64,000 nucleotides of DNA from Streptomyces mayonensis (GCF_018982965.1 NZ_JACBYP010000004.1:62001-126000); one strand, 5' to 3'; positions 42,721-52,350 are shown, numbered from the stretch's first letter. The notes: generated by a model from the sequence alone, not told the origin. Numbers and translations: made by a program.

Positions 42721-43485
42721 GTGGGGACCACGCAGCTGGAATCGGTGCCGGAACCGAAGTACTGGCACCTCAGGACCGTTCTCAGCGAGGCCCTGGACTC
42801 GGAGTTCTCGGTGGGCGAGATCCTGCCCAACGAGCGCGACCTCGCCGCCCGCTTCGGCGTCGCCCGCGCGACCCTCCGCCAGGCCCTGGAGCAGCTCGAA
42901 CTGGAGGGCAGGCTGCAGCGCCGCCGGGGCGTGGGCACGACCGTCGCCCCGCCGCGCGTCGGCGTGGCCGTCGGCAGCGGACAGCAGGTCTGGCCGGGAG
43001 CGGACGACGAGGCCTGGGAAGCGGCCGGCTGCGACCTCGCCGCCCCGCCCGCGGCCGTCGCCGACGCCCTCGGCACGGGCCGCGACGAGCCCGTCCACAC
43101 CGTCCGCCGCTCGCGCGTGACCCACGGCCAGCCCGTCGCCGCGGAACTGCTGTACGTACCGCCGGCCTCGGTGCCCGGCCTCCCCGCCATCGACGCCCCG
43201 GCCGGCCCCGCACGCGCGCGTGCCGTGCTGCGCGAGCTCCAGCGCGGCGCCCTGGAGCGGCGGGAGAACGCCGTCGAGCTGGGCTCGGCCGGTACCGACG
43301 ACGCCAAGGAACTCGACCGCCTCCCCGGCGCCCCCGTCCTCGTCGTCACCACCCGCTACCTCGCCGAGGGCCGCACCGCCGCGCTCTCCGTCGCCACCTA
43401 CCGCGCGGACACCTGCCGGCTGACGTTCGGCGACCAGGGCGACGTCGAGATACACCACGACGGCCCCGAGACCCGCGCGTCCTGA
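42721..43485 (+). CDS. GntR/HutC (DasR-like) family transcriptional regulator
   Basis: 254 aa. An N-terminal winged HTH (about residues 12-76) with LPNERDLAARFGVARATLRQALEQLELEGRL in two parts, typical of GntR; a UTRA ligand-binding domain follows (~95-245), including PVHTVRRSRVTHGQPVAAE and PGAPVLVVTTRYLAEG. The subfamily (HutC/DasR) usually binds phosphorylated amino sugars or related effectors. The dre-like palindrome upstream points to autoregulation. GTG 42721, preceded by GGAGGACAG. No transport or sugar genes are adjacent; the ROK regulator lies opposite after a gap. Confidence 0.88.
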   Translation: MGTTQLESVPEPKYWHLRTVLSEALDSEFSVGEILPNERDLAARFGVARATLRQALEQLELEGRLQRRRGVGTTVAPPRVGVAVGSGQQVWPGADDEAWEAAGCDLAAPPAAVADALGTGRDEPVHTVRRSRVTHGQPVAAELLYVPPASVPGLPAIDAPAGPARARAVLRELQRGALERRENAVELGSAGTDDAKELDRLPGAPVLVVTTRYLAEGRTAALSVATYRADTCRLTFGDQGDVEIHHDGPETRAS

Positions 43486-43870
43486 CTCGCGTGTCCTGAC
43501 CCGCGCGGCCTGGCCGGCCGGCGGGCCGTGGCAGACGTGGCGGACGCCGCCGCTTCCCCGCAGAGCCCGTCCCGCCCGGGACCTGCCCCGATCGGCAATC
43601 GGCAGGCCGACCCGGGATCCGTCGTGCGAGGGCAACGCCCAGGCCCGTCCCGCTCGGGAACTGGGCAGGCCGACCCGGGACGCGTCCGCGTCAGGGCCGT
43701 GCCTGAGGTCCGTCCCGCCGGGGACTGGACAGGCCCGCCCGGGACGACTGCACAGGCCCGCCCGGGACCCGACTCGACCTGAACCGGGCTCGATCTGAAC
43801 CGGGCTCAACCTGCACCCGCCCCGACCGACCGCGGGCAGGCCAGGGACGGACACACCCGCGGGTGGCGGG
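43486..43870. repeat. Intergenic stretch with imperfect repeats
   Basis: 385 bases without a gene between the convergent GntR and ROK genes. Three to four imperfect copies of a unit containing CAGGCCGACCCGGGA or CAGGCCCGCCCGGGAC occur at about 43600-43770, then two copies of CTGAACCGGGCTC. Inverted matches among these could form a terminator. No protein is supported. Confidence 0.6.
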
Positions 43871-45025
43871 TCAGCGGCGTGCCGTCGCGCCCTCCACGGC
43901 GAACAGCTCCTCCTCGACGTGGTCGAGGGCGAGCCGCAGCGCCCCCGTCGCCACGGCCGCCTCGCCCAGCAACGAAAGCGCCACCCGCGGCGGACGCAGG
44001 CAGTACCGTGCCAGCTCCCGGCGCAACGGCTCCAGTACGCCGTCCAGCCCCGCCGCCCAGCCGCCCACGACGACCAGCTCCGGGTCCAGGGCCAGCACCA
44101 GCGCCGCCACATCGTGCACCAACCGCTGGATGAACCGGTCCACGGCCTCGCGGGCCCGCCGGTCACCCTCCCGGGCCTCGGCGAAGACCTTGGCCACCGC
44201 CTGCTCGTCCAGCGGGTGCAGCGGCTGGTCCGTGGTGGACAGCAGCGTCTCCGGCGTCACGTCCCGGCCCAGCAGGTGCAGCGCGCCGATCTCCCCGGCG
44301 GCCCCGCCGTACCCGCGGTGCAGCCGCCCGCCGATCAGCGCCCCCGCCCCGGGACTCAGCCCGGCCAGCACGAACACCACGTCGTCGGAGTCGGTGGCCG
44401 CGCCCTTCCAGTGCTCGGCGACCGCCGCCGCGTTCGCGTCGTTCTCCACCAGCACCGGGCACTTGAAGGAACGGCTCAGCCGCTCGCCCAGCCCCAGGCC
44501 CGTCCACCCGGGCAGCGCCGTGCCCAGCCGTACCGTGCCGCCCGCCTCGACGATCCCCGGCGTAGCCGCCCCCACGGCCCGCAGCGAACCCCGGGCGACA
44601 CCGGCCCGGCGCAGCAGCTCGGCGACGGCCGTGCGCAGCCGCTCCAGCCGCTCGTCGGCCGGGGCGCTCTCCCCGACGTCCTTGGCCTGCGCGCCGATCA
44701 CCCGGCCGTCCAGGTCGGACAGGAGCGCGGCGACGCGGTGCGGGCCGATCTCCAGCCCCAGCAGGTGCCCGGCCTCCGCCCGGAACCGGAACCGCCGCGC
44801 GGGCCGTCCCTGCCGCCGCGCCGTGCCCTCGTCGGCGGCCGCCTCGACCACCAGGCCCGCCTCGCACAGCCCCTCGACCACACCCTCGACGGTCGGCCGG
44901 GACAGTCCCGTCACCCTGGTGATCTCGGTCAGCGTCGCGGAGTCCGTCGCACGCAGCGCGTGCAGCACCACAGCGGAGTTGATCCTGCGCAACAGCGACG
45001 GATCCCCGCCGGTCAGGCCTGCCAA
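43871..45025 (-). CDS. ROK family transcriptional regulator
   Basis: 384 aa. An N-terminal MarR-like winged HTH (about residues 8-65) with LTEITRVTGLSRPTVEGVV is followed by the ROK domain (~80-384). The kinase-associated GAATPGIVEAGG and ENDANAAAVAEHW segments are visible, but the LGLEIGPHRV loop departs from the DxGxT ATP motif and the CxCGxxGC zinc motif is missing. A non-catalytic, sugar-sensing repressor is likely (NagC/XylR-like). The TTG at 45025 has GGAGG 7 bases upstream; an ATG at 45079 is the alternative start. Confidence 0.82.
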   Translation of the reverse strand: MAGLTGGDPSLLRRINSAVVLHALRATDSATLTEITRVTGLSRPTVEGVVEGLCEAGLVVEAAADEGTARRQGRPARRFRFRAEAGHLLGLEIGPHRVAALLSDLDGRVIGAQAKDVGESAPADERLERLRTAVAELLRRAGVARGSLRAVGAATPGIVEAGGTVRLGTALPGWTGLGLGERLSRSFKCPVLVENDANAAAVAEHWKGAATDSDDVVFVLAGLSPGAGALIGGRLHRGYGGAAGEIGALHLLGRDVTPETLLSTTDQPLHPLDEQAVAKVFAEAREGDRRAREAVDRFIQRLVHDVAALVLALDPELVVVGGWAAGLDGVLEPLRRELARYCLRPPRVALSLLGEAAVATGALRLALDHVEEELFAVEGATARR

Positions 45026-45125
45026 GGTCCGTCCTCCATGCTCGTGCGTGTGGGGCGGATCGTACTCGGCCCGCCCCACCCCGGCGAGTGCCGGCCGACC
45101 GGCTCCCGGACCGCCCGCAGACCCC

Positions 45126-45794
45126 TCACCCGGGCGCCACGAACCCCGACTCGTACGCCGTGATCACCGCCTGTGTGCGGTCCCGTGCCCCGAGCTTCGC
45201 CAGCACCGCGCTCACGTGCGACTTCACCGTCTCGGTGCCCACCACCAGCCGGGCGGCGATCTCCGCGTTCGACAGCCCGCGCGCCATCAGCCGCAGCACC
45301 TCGCCCTCCCGCTCGGTCAGCCGCGCCCGCTCCAGCTCCGCGCGGGCCGCGCGGTTGCCGCCCCCGTCGCCGTCGCCGTACTCGGCGGCCAGCCGCCGCA
45401 CCGACGCCGGGAACAGCAGGGACTCGCCCTCGGCGATCAGCCGGACCGCGTGCACGATCTCCGCCGGCCGCGCCCGCTTGAGCAGGAAGCCGTCGGCACC
45501 CGCACGCAGCGCCTCGTACACGTACTCGTCGTTCTCGAACGTCGTCACCACCAGGATCCTCGGCGGGTCGGACACCGTCCGCAGCAGCGCCCGCGTCGCC
45601 TCGATCCCGTCAAGGAGCGGCATCCGGACGTCCATGGCGACCACGTCGGGACGCAACCGCCGCACCAGCGGCAAGACCGCCGCCCCGTCAGCTGCCTCCC
45701 CGGCCACCTCGATGTCCGGCTGCGCCTCCAGCACGGCCCGCAACCCCGCACGCACCAGCGGTTCGTCGTCGACGAGCAGCACTCTGACCGGCAT
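45126..45794 (-). CDS. NarL/LuxR-type response regulator
   Basis: 222 aa. The receiver domain (about residues 3-120) starts [16 protein letters not shown], holds the phospho-acceptor Asp in [12 protein letters not shown] (~52) and ends with the Thr/Lys switch ([18 protein letters not shown]). A C-terminal LuxR HTH (~150-215) has [18 protein letters not shown]. Partner of the histidine kinase gene, whose stop lies 14 bases upstream. A leaderless -10 box (45801-45806) in that gap could also give it its own message. Confidence 0.92.
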   Translation of the reverse strand: MPVRVLLVDDEPLVRAGLRAVLEAQPDIEVAGEAADGAAVLPLVRRLRPDVVAMDVRMPLLDGIEATRALLRTVSDPPRILVVTTFENDEYVYEALRAGADGFLLKRARPAEIVHAVRLIAEGESLLFPASVRRLAAEYGDGDGGGNRAARAELERARLTEREGEVLRLMARGLSNAEIAARLVVGTETVKSHVSAVLAKLGARDRTQAVITAYESGFVAPG

Positions 45795-45800
45795 CCGCCC

Positions 45801-45806
45801 AGCGTA
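45801..45806 (-). promoter_or_regulatory. -10 box, possible leaderless start of the response regulator
   Basis: On the minus strand TACGCT lies 6 bases before the ATG at 45794, between the two operon genes. Confidence 0.35.
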
Positions 45807-45808
45807 GT

Positions 45809-46966
45809 TCAGCCCAGCGGCAGTTCGACGCGTACCTGCCACTCGCCGGTGCCGTCCGGTCCCGTGTGCGCCCGCCCGTGCAACAGCGCCGCCCGCTCAC
45901 GTATCCCGCGCAGCCCGCTGCCGCGGCCGGCGTCGGCGGCGGCAGCGGGCAGCGGATTGCGTACCTCCAGGACGAGCGCGCCCTCCGACGCCTCGACCCG
46001 CACCCGCACCGGCACGGCGCCCGCGTGCCGCAGCACATTGGTCAACGCCTCCTGGAGGATGCGGTAGCCCTCGCGGGAGACGGGGCCAGGCAGGCCCTCC
46101 AGCGGGCCCGTGACCTCCGCGTCGACCTTGGCCCCGGAAGCGCGGGCCGACTCCAGGAGCCGGTCGGCGTCGGTGAGTGCCGGACGGGAGCTCACGGGCC
46201 GCTCCGACTCCCGCAGTACGCCCAGCACGCGCTCCAGGTCCGCCAGCGCCGCCCGGCCGGTCTCCTCGATCGCGGTCAGGGCCCGGTCGGTGAACTCGGG
46301 GCTGTTCGCCGTACGGGCCGCGCCCGCCTGGAGGACGGCAACGGTCAGCGCGTGGCCGATGGAGTCGTGCAACTCGCTCGCGATGCGGGTGCGTTCGAGC
46401 AGCTGCTCGGTGCGCTCCTCCAGGGCGTCGAGCCGTTCCGCGGCGGAGGGCCCGAGGAACGAGCGGGCCCACGACGTCGCCAGGAGACCGAGCGCCACCA
46501 CCGCGCCGTAGAGGGCGAGGACGGGCAGCGGTGCGAGAAGCGACCACGCCCAGTGCGGCGCGGCGTCCTGCAGGAGAGGTATGCCGTCGGCCCGGTGGCC
46601 GAGACCGAGCCGGAACAGTCCGAAAGAGAGGATCGGCAGCCAGACGCAGGCGTACGCGGTCGCGCCGCCCAGCAGTATGCGCAGCTCCAGCCACACCACC
46701 GTACGCAGCCGGTCGCGCAGGTTCGCGGACGGTGCGACGGAGAAGGCGGGATCCTCGTGGCCGGGCGTCAGAAGCAGGCGGGCCTGCACGCCCTCGCCGG
46801 TCCGCACCGCCGGGATCAACCCGACCGGCGCCAGCACCACCGCGGGCACCCACATGCGCGTGTCGTCGATGAGCGCCCACAGGCTCGACACGAGCATCGG
46901 CACCCACAGGTGCACCAGCCGGGTGTACGTCGTCCCGCGGACCAGAGGGCGCAGAAGGCGGACCAT
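45809..46966 (-). CDS. Sensor histidine kinase (NarX/DesK-type)
   Basis: 385 aa. Four to six membrane segments fill the first ~170 residues (e.g. [53 protein letters not shown]). The HisKA_3 motif [16 protein letters not shown] (~195-210) carries the phosphorylated His. The ATPase domain has [11 protein letters not shown] (~295-305) and [12 protein letters not shown] (~352-363). Senses an unknown membrane or envelope signal and signals to the downstream regulator. The start ATG 46966 excludes an upstream Arg-rich stretch. It is divergent from the ABC transporter, a common detoxification arrangement. Confidence 0.88.
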   Translation of the reverse strand: MVRLLRPLVRGTTYTRLVHLWVPMLVSSLWALIDDTRMWVPAVVLAPVGLIPAVRTGEGVQARLLLTPGHEDPAFSVAPSANLRDRLRTVVWLELRILLGGATAYACVWLPILSFGLFRLGLGHRADGIPLLQDAAPHWAWSLLAPLPVLALYGAVVALGLLATSWARSFLGPSAAERLDALEERTEQLLERTRIASELHDSIGHALTVAVLQAGAARTANSPEFTDRALTAIEETGRAALADLERVLGVLRESERPVSSRPALTDADRLLESARASGAKVDAEVTGPLEGLPGPVSREGYRILQEALTNVLRHAGAVPVRVRVEASEGALVLEVRNPLPAAAADAGRGSGLRGIRERAALLHGRAHTGPDGTGEWQVRVELPLG

Positions 46967-47000
46967 CGCGTCATCGTGCCAGCCGCCGTCGGCGGACCGC

Positions 47001-47018
47001 CTCCCCCGCGCGGGGGAG
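47001..47018. promoter_or_regulatory. 18-bp perfect palindrome between kinase and ABC genes
   Basis: CTCCCCCGCGCGGGGGAG reads identically on both strands and lies in the 107-base divergent gap. It is a candidate binding site for the adjacent response regulator, or a short hairpin. Confidence 0.5.
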
Positions 47019-47073
47019 CGGGTCTCCACCGGCGGGGGAGGTCCCCGTCCGCAGGAAGCGGCACGCTGCTGTC

Positions 47074-47994
47074 ATGACCAGCATCGACGTCCGAAACCTC
47101 ACCAAGGAGTACGGCACTCGACGAGCCGTCGACGACCTCACCTTCACGGTGAGCCCCGGCCGGGTCACGGGCTTCCTCGGTCCGAACGGCGCCGGCAAGT
47201 CCACCACCATGCGGCTCGTGCTCGGCCTCGACCGGCCGACCTCCGGAACCGCCACCGTCGGCGGCCGCCCCTACGGGACCCTCGCCGAGCCGCTGCGCCA
47301 CGTCGGCGCCCTGCTCGACGCGGACTCGGCCCACGGTTCGCGCACCGCGCGGGACCACCTCCGTGTCCTGGCGGCGAGCAACCGCATCGCACCGCGCCGG
47401 GTCGAGGAGGTGCTGGAGGAGACGGGCATCGCGTCGGTGGCCCGCCGCCGGGTGAAGACGTACTCCATGGGCATGCGCCAACGGCTGGGCATCGCCGCCG
47501 CCCTGCTCGGCGATCCCGAGGTGGTGATGCTGGACGAGCCCTCCAACGGGCTCGACCCCGAGGGCATCGTCTGGCTCCGCGCACTGCTGCGCCGGCTCGC
47601 GGCCGAGGGCCGCACGGTGCTCGTCTCCAGCCACCTGATGAACGAGACCGCGTCCTTCGCCGACCACCTGGTGGTCCTCGGCCGGGGAAGCCTGCTCGCC
47701 GACCTGCCGATGCGGGACTTCATCGACGCGCGCGTGCGGCCACGCGTCCGGGTCCGCACCCCGGACGCCACCGCCCTGAAAGCCGCCCTCGAGCGGCACG
47801 GACACGACGCCGTGGAAGGCGACGACGGCTCCTGGAGTGTGCACCACGCGCGCGTGGACGACATCGGCCGGGCCCTCTCGGATGCCGGGGTCCCGCTGCT
47901 GGAACTGAGCTCGGACGCGGGCACCCTGGAGCAGGCCTATCTCGATCTGACGGCCACCGAGGCCGAGTTCTCCGCACCGCACCAGGAGGCCTGA
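47074..47994 (+). CDS. ABC transporter ATP-binding protein (antibiotic/multidrug type)
   Basis: 306 aa. A complete ABC ATPase: Walker A GPNGAGKST (about residues 38-46), Q-loop region, signature YSMGMRQRLG (~130), Walker B VVMLDEPSNGLD (~150-161) and the SSHLMNE switch. A C-terminal extension (~225-306) is typical of the DrrA/bacitracin-resistance-like subfamily. With the following permease it likely exports a lipophilic compound or affects membrane stress; regulated presumably by the divergent two-component system. Confidence 0.92.
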   Translation: MTSIDVRNLTKEYGTRRAVDDLTFTVSPGRVTGFLGPNGAGKSTTMRLVLGLDRPTSGTATVGGRPYGTLAEPLRHVGALLDADSAHGSRTARDHLRVLAASNRIAPRRVEEVLEETGIASVARRRVKTYSMGMRQRLGIAAALLGDPEVVMLDEPSNGLDPEGIVWLRALLRRLAAEGRTVLVSSHLMNETASFADHLVVLGRGSLLADLPMRDFIDARVRPRVRVRTPDATALKAALERHGHDAVEGDDGSWSVHHARVDDIGRALSDAGVPLLELSSDAGTLEQAYLDLTATEAEFSAPHQEA

Positions 47995-47996
47995 CC

Positions 47997-48722
47997 ATGT
48001 ACTTCGCACCCGTACTCCGCTCCGAGGCACTCAAGGTCCTCAGCCTGCGCTCGCTGTGCGCGACCCTGCTGGCCGTCCTGGCGGCCACCACGGCGTTCTC
48101 CGCGCTGGCCGGGGTCTCCGACACCTCGGACCCGGACTTCGACCCGCTGTTCATGGCCCTGTCCGGGGTCACGCCGGGCCAGATCGCGGCGATCGCGTTC
48201 GGGGCCACGGCCGTGTCGTCCGAGTACCAGGGCAACGGCATCCGGCTCTCCCTGGCCGCCGTTCCGCGGCGGGGCCGGTGGTTCGCGGCGAAGCTGGTCG
48301 CGGTCGCCGTACCGGTCTTCGCGGTGGGGCTGCTCTCCGCGTTCGCCGCCCTCGTCGCGGCCCGGGCGGGCCTCGGGGCGGCGGCGGACGGACTCGGCGT
48401 CGGCGAGCAGGCGCGCGGGGTCGTCGGCTGCGCGCTCTACCTCATGCTGATGGCCCTGCTCGCGTCCGGACTCGCCACCCTGTTCCGCAGCGGTGCGGCG
48501 ACCCTGGCCACCCTGATCCCGTTCCTCCTCATCGTCTCCTTCGTCATCGGTGACGTGGCCGGCGGCGCCACCGACTTCCTGCCGGACCGGGCCGGCCAGG
48601 TCGTCCTGCACCAGACGCACGACGGACTGCTCGGCCCCTGGGGCGGACTCGCGGTGACCGCGCTGTGGACGGCGGCCGCACTCGTCGCGGGAGCCTGGCG
48701 GCTGCGCACGCGGGACGCCTGA
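47997..48722 (+). CDS. ABC transporter permease
   Basis: 241 aa, six predicted membrane segments, including LRSLCATLLAVLAATTAFSALAG at the start, AVPVFAVGLLSAFAALVAARAG (~105-125), VVGCALYLMLMALLASGLATLF and WGGLAVTALWTAAALVAGAW at the end. Matches ABC-2-type permeases paired with DrrA-like ATPases. It begins 3 bases after the ATPase stop and has AGGAGG within the preceding gene, so the two are co-translated. Confidence 0.9.
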   Translation: MYFAPVLRSEALKVLSLRSLCATLLAVLAATTAFSALAGVSDTSDPDFDPLFMALSGVTPGQIAAIAFGATAVSSEYQGNGIRLSLAAVPRRGRWFAAKLVAVAVPVFAVGLLSAFAALVAARAGLGAAADGLGVGEQARGVVGCALYLMLMALLASGLATLFRSGAATLATLIPFLLIVSFVIGDVAGGATDFLPDRAGQVVLHQTHDGLLGPWGGLAVTALWTAAALVAGAWRLRTRDA

Positions 48723-48781
48723 CAGCCGGAGCCGGGCTGACGCTCCGCCAATTGTCAGTGGTGGGCGGTTTACTGGGAGGC

Positions 48782-49225
48782 ATGGACATCGCGCGGCACA
48801 TCGCCCTCGTCGACGAGCTGTGCCACCGCCCCTTCCCGGCGGAGCACGACCCGCCGGACGGGGCCACCACCGGGGGCCCCGGCCACTTCACGGCGGTGCT
48901 GGAGAGCAGTCACGGTCTCCGCTCGGGCGACCCGGGCGAACGGGCGGCGACGGTCGAGCAGTACGAGAAGATCCGCGACGCCCTGTTCGAACGCCTGGCG
49001 CCGCGCTGGGGCGAGACACTCCCGTGGAACCTGCAGACGGTCCTGCTGCGGACCGAGCGGGAGGAGATACCCGAGCCCTGGGCCGACCTCAGCGCCCGCG
49101 CCCGCGTGGCCCACCTCTGGGAGGCCGGGGGCACCGGCCGCTGGGTCGCGGTGGCCGTCGCCGACCGGGACGAGGCGGACGAGGTGCAGCTGCTGGCCGT
49201 GGTCGCGCGGAACACCCCGCCGTGA
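48782..49225 (+). CDS. Hypothetical protein
   Basis: 147 aa, not recognised. Soluble, rich in Glu/Arg with a helical centre (GERAATVEQYEKIRDALFERL, about residues 50-70) and a C-terminal strand GRWVAVAVADRDEADEVQLL that may form part of a small alpha-beta domain. No known motif. A GGAGG lies only one base before ATG 48782, too close to serve; TTTACT 7 bases upstream of that may give a leaderless start. Codon bias is normal for the region. Confidence 0.6.
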   Translation: MDIARHIALVDELCHRPFPAEHDPPDGATTGGPGHFTAVLESSHGLRSGDPGERAATVEQYEKIRDALFERLAPRWGETLPWNLQTVLLRTEREEIPEPWADLSARARVAHLWEAGGTGRWVAVAVADRDEADEVQLLAVVARNTPP

Positions 49226-49286
49226 CCACCACCGAGCCGGTGGCCGGGCCCACAGCAGGTGGCCATTCCTGCGCCTGCGTCTCCGT

Positions 49287-49856
49287 CTACGCCTGCGTAT
49301 CCGGCTGCATCTCCGTCTCCGACGCGACTCGCAGCCGGGCGAACTCCTCGGCCATCGTCTGCGCCGTCCAGTGCGCGTTCAGCCCACTGGGGTTGGGCAG
49401 CACCCACACCCGCGTGCCGCCGAACGTCCGCTCCTGCGGCCCCACCCGCGCATGCCGGTCGTCGAAGGCCGCCCGGTACGCGGTGACACCGACCACGGCC
49501 AGCCAACGGGGCCGCAGCCGCGCGACCTTGGAGACCAGCAGCCGCCCGCCCTCCCGGTACTCCTCGGCGGTCAGCTCGTCGGCCCGCGCGCTGGCCCGCG
49601 CCACGACGTTGGTGATCCCGAGCCCGTACGACGGCAGCTCGTCCTGCTCCGAGGGGATCAGCAGCCGCGGGGTGAACCCGGACAGGTGGAGCACCGGCCA
49701 GAACCGGTTGCCGGGCCGGGCGAAGTGGTGGCCGGTCACCGCCGTCATCAGGCCGGGATTGATGCCGCAGAACAGCACCCGGAGGCCGTCCGCGACGACG
49801 TCCGGTACGAGACGGTCGCGGGCGGCCTCCAGCTCGGCCCGGGTGAAGCGGGTCAG
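49287..49856 (-). CDS. Mug-type uracil/thymine-DNA glycosylase family protein
   Basis: 189 aa. The active-site loop LFCGINPGLMTAVTGHHFARPGNRFWP in two pieces (LFCGINPGL, and GHHFARPGNRFWPVL; about residues 26-50) is diagnostic of Mug/TDG-like glycosylases (Asn in GINPG as key residue). NPSGLNAHW (~160) matches the second motif. It would excise uracil or modified bases opposite guanine. The only plausible start is a CTG at 49856, overlapping the purB stop as CTGA, since no in-frame ATG/GTG/TTG fits the domain start. Operon with purB. Confidence 0.82.
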   Translation of the reverse strand: MTRFTRAELEAARDRLVPDVVADGLRVLFCGINPGLMTAVTGHHFARPGNRFWPVLHLSGFTPRLLIPSEQDELPSYGLGITNVVARASARADELTAEEYREGGRLLVSKVARLRPRWLAVVGVTAYRAAFDDRHARVGPQERTFGGTRVWVLPNPSGLNAHWTAQTMAEEFARLRVASETEMQPDTQA

Positions 49857-51295
49857 AGGATGGCCCCGGGGGTGTAGCCCGCAGCCGCCGGGTGCCGCTT
49901 GACGATCTCCTCGATCCGCCCGACGACGACACCGACCTGGTCGGCCGCCGCACCGGTGAAGGACAGCTTGTCGGCCATCAGCGCGTCGAGGGCGCCACGG
50001 TCCAGCGGGATCCGCTCGTCGGCGGCCAGCTTGTCGAGGAGCTCGTTGCGCTCGGCGCCCTGCTCGCGCATGGCCAGTGCGGAGGCCACGGCGTTCTCCT
50101 TGATGGCCTCGTGCGCGACCTCCCGGCCGACCCCGGCCCGCACCGCGCCCATCAGCACCTTGGTGGTGGCCAGGAACGGCAGGTAGCGGTCCAGCTCCCG
50201 GGCCACGATGGCCGGGAAGGCACCGAACTCGTCGAGCACGGTCAGGAACGTCTCCAGGAGACCGTCCAGCGCGAAGAACGCGTCGGGCAGCGCGACCCGG
50301 CGCACCACCGAGCAGGAGACGTCGCCCTCGTTCCACTGGTCGCCCGCCAGCTCGCCGGTCATCGACGCGTAACCGCGCAGGATCACCATCAGGCCGTTGA
50401 CACGCTCGCACGAGCGGGTGTTCATCTTGTGCGGCATCGCGGACGAGCCGACCTGGCCCGGCTTGAACCCCTCGGTGACCAGCTCGTGCCCGGCCATCAG
50501 CCGGATCGTCTTGGCCAGCGACGACGGGGCCGCCGCGAGCTGCACCAGCGCGGTGACGGCCTCGTAGTCCAGCGAGCGCGGGTAGACCTGGCCGACCGAG
50601 GTGAACGCCTGCGAGAAGCCCAGGTGCCCGGCGATCCGCCGCTCCAGCTCGGCGAGCTTGCCGGCGTCGCCGCCGAGCAGGTCCAGCATGTCCTGGGCGG
50701 TGCCGACCGGACCCTTGATGCCGCGCAGCGGGTAGCGGCCGAGCAGCTCCTCGACCCGTCCGTACGCCGCCAGCAGCTCGTCGGCGGCGGTGGCGAACCG
50801 CTTGCCCAGCGTCGTGGCCTGCGCGGCGACGTTGTGGGAGCGACCGGCCACGACCAGCTCGGCGTACTCGCCGGCCAGCTTGCCCAGGCGGGCCAGGACG
50901 GCCACCGAGCGGTCGCGGACCAGCTCCAGCGAGAGCCGGATCTGCAGCTGCTCCACGTTCTCCGTCAGGTCGCGGGAGGTCATGCCCTTGTGGACGTGCT
51001 CGTGCCCGGCGAGGTCGTTGAACTCCTCGATCCGCGCCTTCACGTCGTGCCGCGTGACCTTCTCGCGCTCGGCGATCGAAGCCAGGTCGACCTGGTCGAG
51101 CACCCGCTCGTAGTCGGCGAGCGCGGCGTCGGGCACCTCGATGCCCAGGTCCTTCTGGGCCCGCAGCACGGCGAGCCAGAGCCGGCGCTCCAGCTTCACC
51201 TTGTGCTCGGGCGACCAGAGCGTGGCGAGCTCGGCGGAGGCGTAGCGTCCGGCGAGGACGTTCGGGATGCGGGGCTTGGCGGGAGCGGAAGTCAC
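49853..51295 (-). CDS. purB: Adenylosuccinate lyase
   Basis: 480 aa fumarase/aspartase-superfamily enzyme of purine synthesis, cleaving SAICAR and adenylosuccinate to release fumarate. The family signature GSSAMPHKMNTRSCERV (about residues 281-297) carries the catalytic Ser loop; GRSHNVAAQATTLGKR and THxD-like HDVKARIEEFNDLAG contexts supply the other active-site parts. Length normal. GTG 51295 is chosen: a TAGAAT -10 box ends 8 bases before it, so the message is probably leaderless. Confidence 0.95.
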   Translation of the reverse strand: MTSAPAKPRIPNVLAGRYASAELATLWSPEHKVKLERRLWLAVLRAQKDLGIEVPDAALADYERVLDQVDLASIAEREKVTRHDVKARIEEFNDLAGHEHVHKGMTSRDLTENVEQLQIRLSLELVRDRSVAVLARLGKLAGEYAELVVAGRSHNVAAQATTLGKRFATAADELLAAYGRVEELLGRYPLRGIKGPVGTAQDMLDLLGGDAGKLAELERRIAGHLGFSQAFTSVGQVYPRSLDYEAVTALVQLAAAPSSLAKTIRLMAGHELVTEGFKPGQVGSSAMPHKMNTRSCERVNGLMVILRGYASMTGELAGDQWNEGDVSCSVVRRVALPDAFFALDGLLETFLTVLDEFGAFPAIVARELDRYLPFLATTKVLMGAVRAGVGREVAHEAIKENAVASALAMREQGAERNELLDKLAADERIPLDRGALDALMADKLSFTGAAADQVGVVVGRIEEIVKRHPAAAGYTPGAIL

Positions 51296-51303
51296 GTAGC
51301 CGG

Positions 51304-51309
51304 ATTCTA
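51304..51309 (-). promoter_or_regulatory. -10 box, leaderless start of purB
   Basis: On the minus strand TAGAAT ends 8 bases before the GTG at 51295, with no ribosome-binding site between. Confidence 0.5.
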
Positions 51310-51504
51310 CTGGCGATTCGTGCAGGCCGGAGCCACGGGGTCGTTCGTCGGAAACTACGAGAGGACCCCCGTGGCTCCGGAAGACCCGCACGAGGGCCGC
51401 AGGAGGTCCGTGCAAGATCGGCGGGAGAGCCGGCCGGGGGGCCGGGGGGAGGGCCCGCGGGAGATCTGCGGGAGGGATCGCGGGAGGGCCCTGGAGGCCC
51501 GGGA

Positions 51505-52287
51505 TCAGGGCGTGGCGTCGCCGTACGGCAGCAGCTCCGGACGCTTGGGCGGCAGCCCGTCACCGGACGACCGGCCGGTCAGCCTGCGGCCTATCCAGGG
51601 CAGCAGGTGCTGCCGGGCGAACCGGACATCGGCCGTGCGGCGCCCGATCCAGCTCGGGGGCGGCGTCGCCGGGACCGGCGCGTGCCAGTCGGGGTCCTCG
51701 GGCTCGTGACCGAGCGCCTGCCAGACGGCCTCCGCGACCCGGCGGTGCCCGTCGGCCGTCAGGTGCAGCCGGTCCACGTCCCACATCCGCGGGTCGGCCA
51801 GCGACCGCGCCCCGTACAGGTCGACGACCACGGCGCCGTGCCGGGCCGCCAGGTCGTCGATGACCGCGAACAGCGCCTCCATACGGGGCCGGAACCGGTC
51901 CAGGACCGGGCCCTGGCGGCCGGGGCTGCGCATCAGCACCAGCTGCTCGCAGCTAGGGGCCAGCCGCTCCACGGCCTGCGTCAGCAGATCACGCACCCGG
52001 GCCATGTCGCACTTGGGCCGCAGGGTGTCGTTGAGCCCGCCGACCAGCGTGATCACGTCGGCTCCCATGGCCGCCGCCACGTCGACCTGCTCGTCGACGA
52101 TCTGCCCGATCAGCTTCCCGCGCACCGCGAGGTTGGCGTACCGGAAGCCCGGGGAGCGGGCCGCCATCCGCGCGGCGAGGAGGTCGGCCCAGCCGCGGTA
52201 GGAACCGTCGGGCAGCAGGTCGGACATGCCCTCGGTGAAGGAGTCGCCGACGGCGACGAGACTGGTGTGGGTGGGGTTCGTCTGCAT
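51505..52287 (-). CDS. SGNH/GDSL hydrolase
   Basis: 260 aa serine hydrolase of the SGNH type. Block I VAVGDSFTEGMSD (about residues 11-23) holds the nucleophile Ser, block II/III GGLNDTLRP (~90) the Gly and Asn, and block V VDRLHLTADGH (~175) the Asp-His pair. No signal peptide; a cytoplasmic esterase or lipase of unknown substrate. A TACCAT box ends 10 bases upstream of ATG 52287, suggesting a short or absent leader. Precedes no obvious operon partner. Confidence 0.88.
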   Translation of the reverse strand: MQTNPTHTSLVAVGDSFTEGMSDLLPDGSYRGWADLLAARMAARSPGFRYANLAVRGKLIGQIVDEQVDVAAAMGADVITLVGGLNDTLRPKCDMARVRDLLTQAVERLAPSCEQLVLMRSPGRQGPVLDRFRPRMEALFAVIDDLAARHGAVVVDLYGARSLADPRMWDVDRLHLTADGHRRVAEAVWQALGHEPEDPDWHAPVPATPPPSWIGRRTADVRFARQHLLPWIGRRLTGRSSGDGLPPKRPELLPYGDATP

Positions 52288-52350
52288 GGCGTCAGAAATG
52301 GTAGCCCCTACACATACCCGCCGGTCGGTGGCCCTCGACGACGGCCCGCC

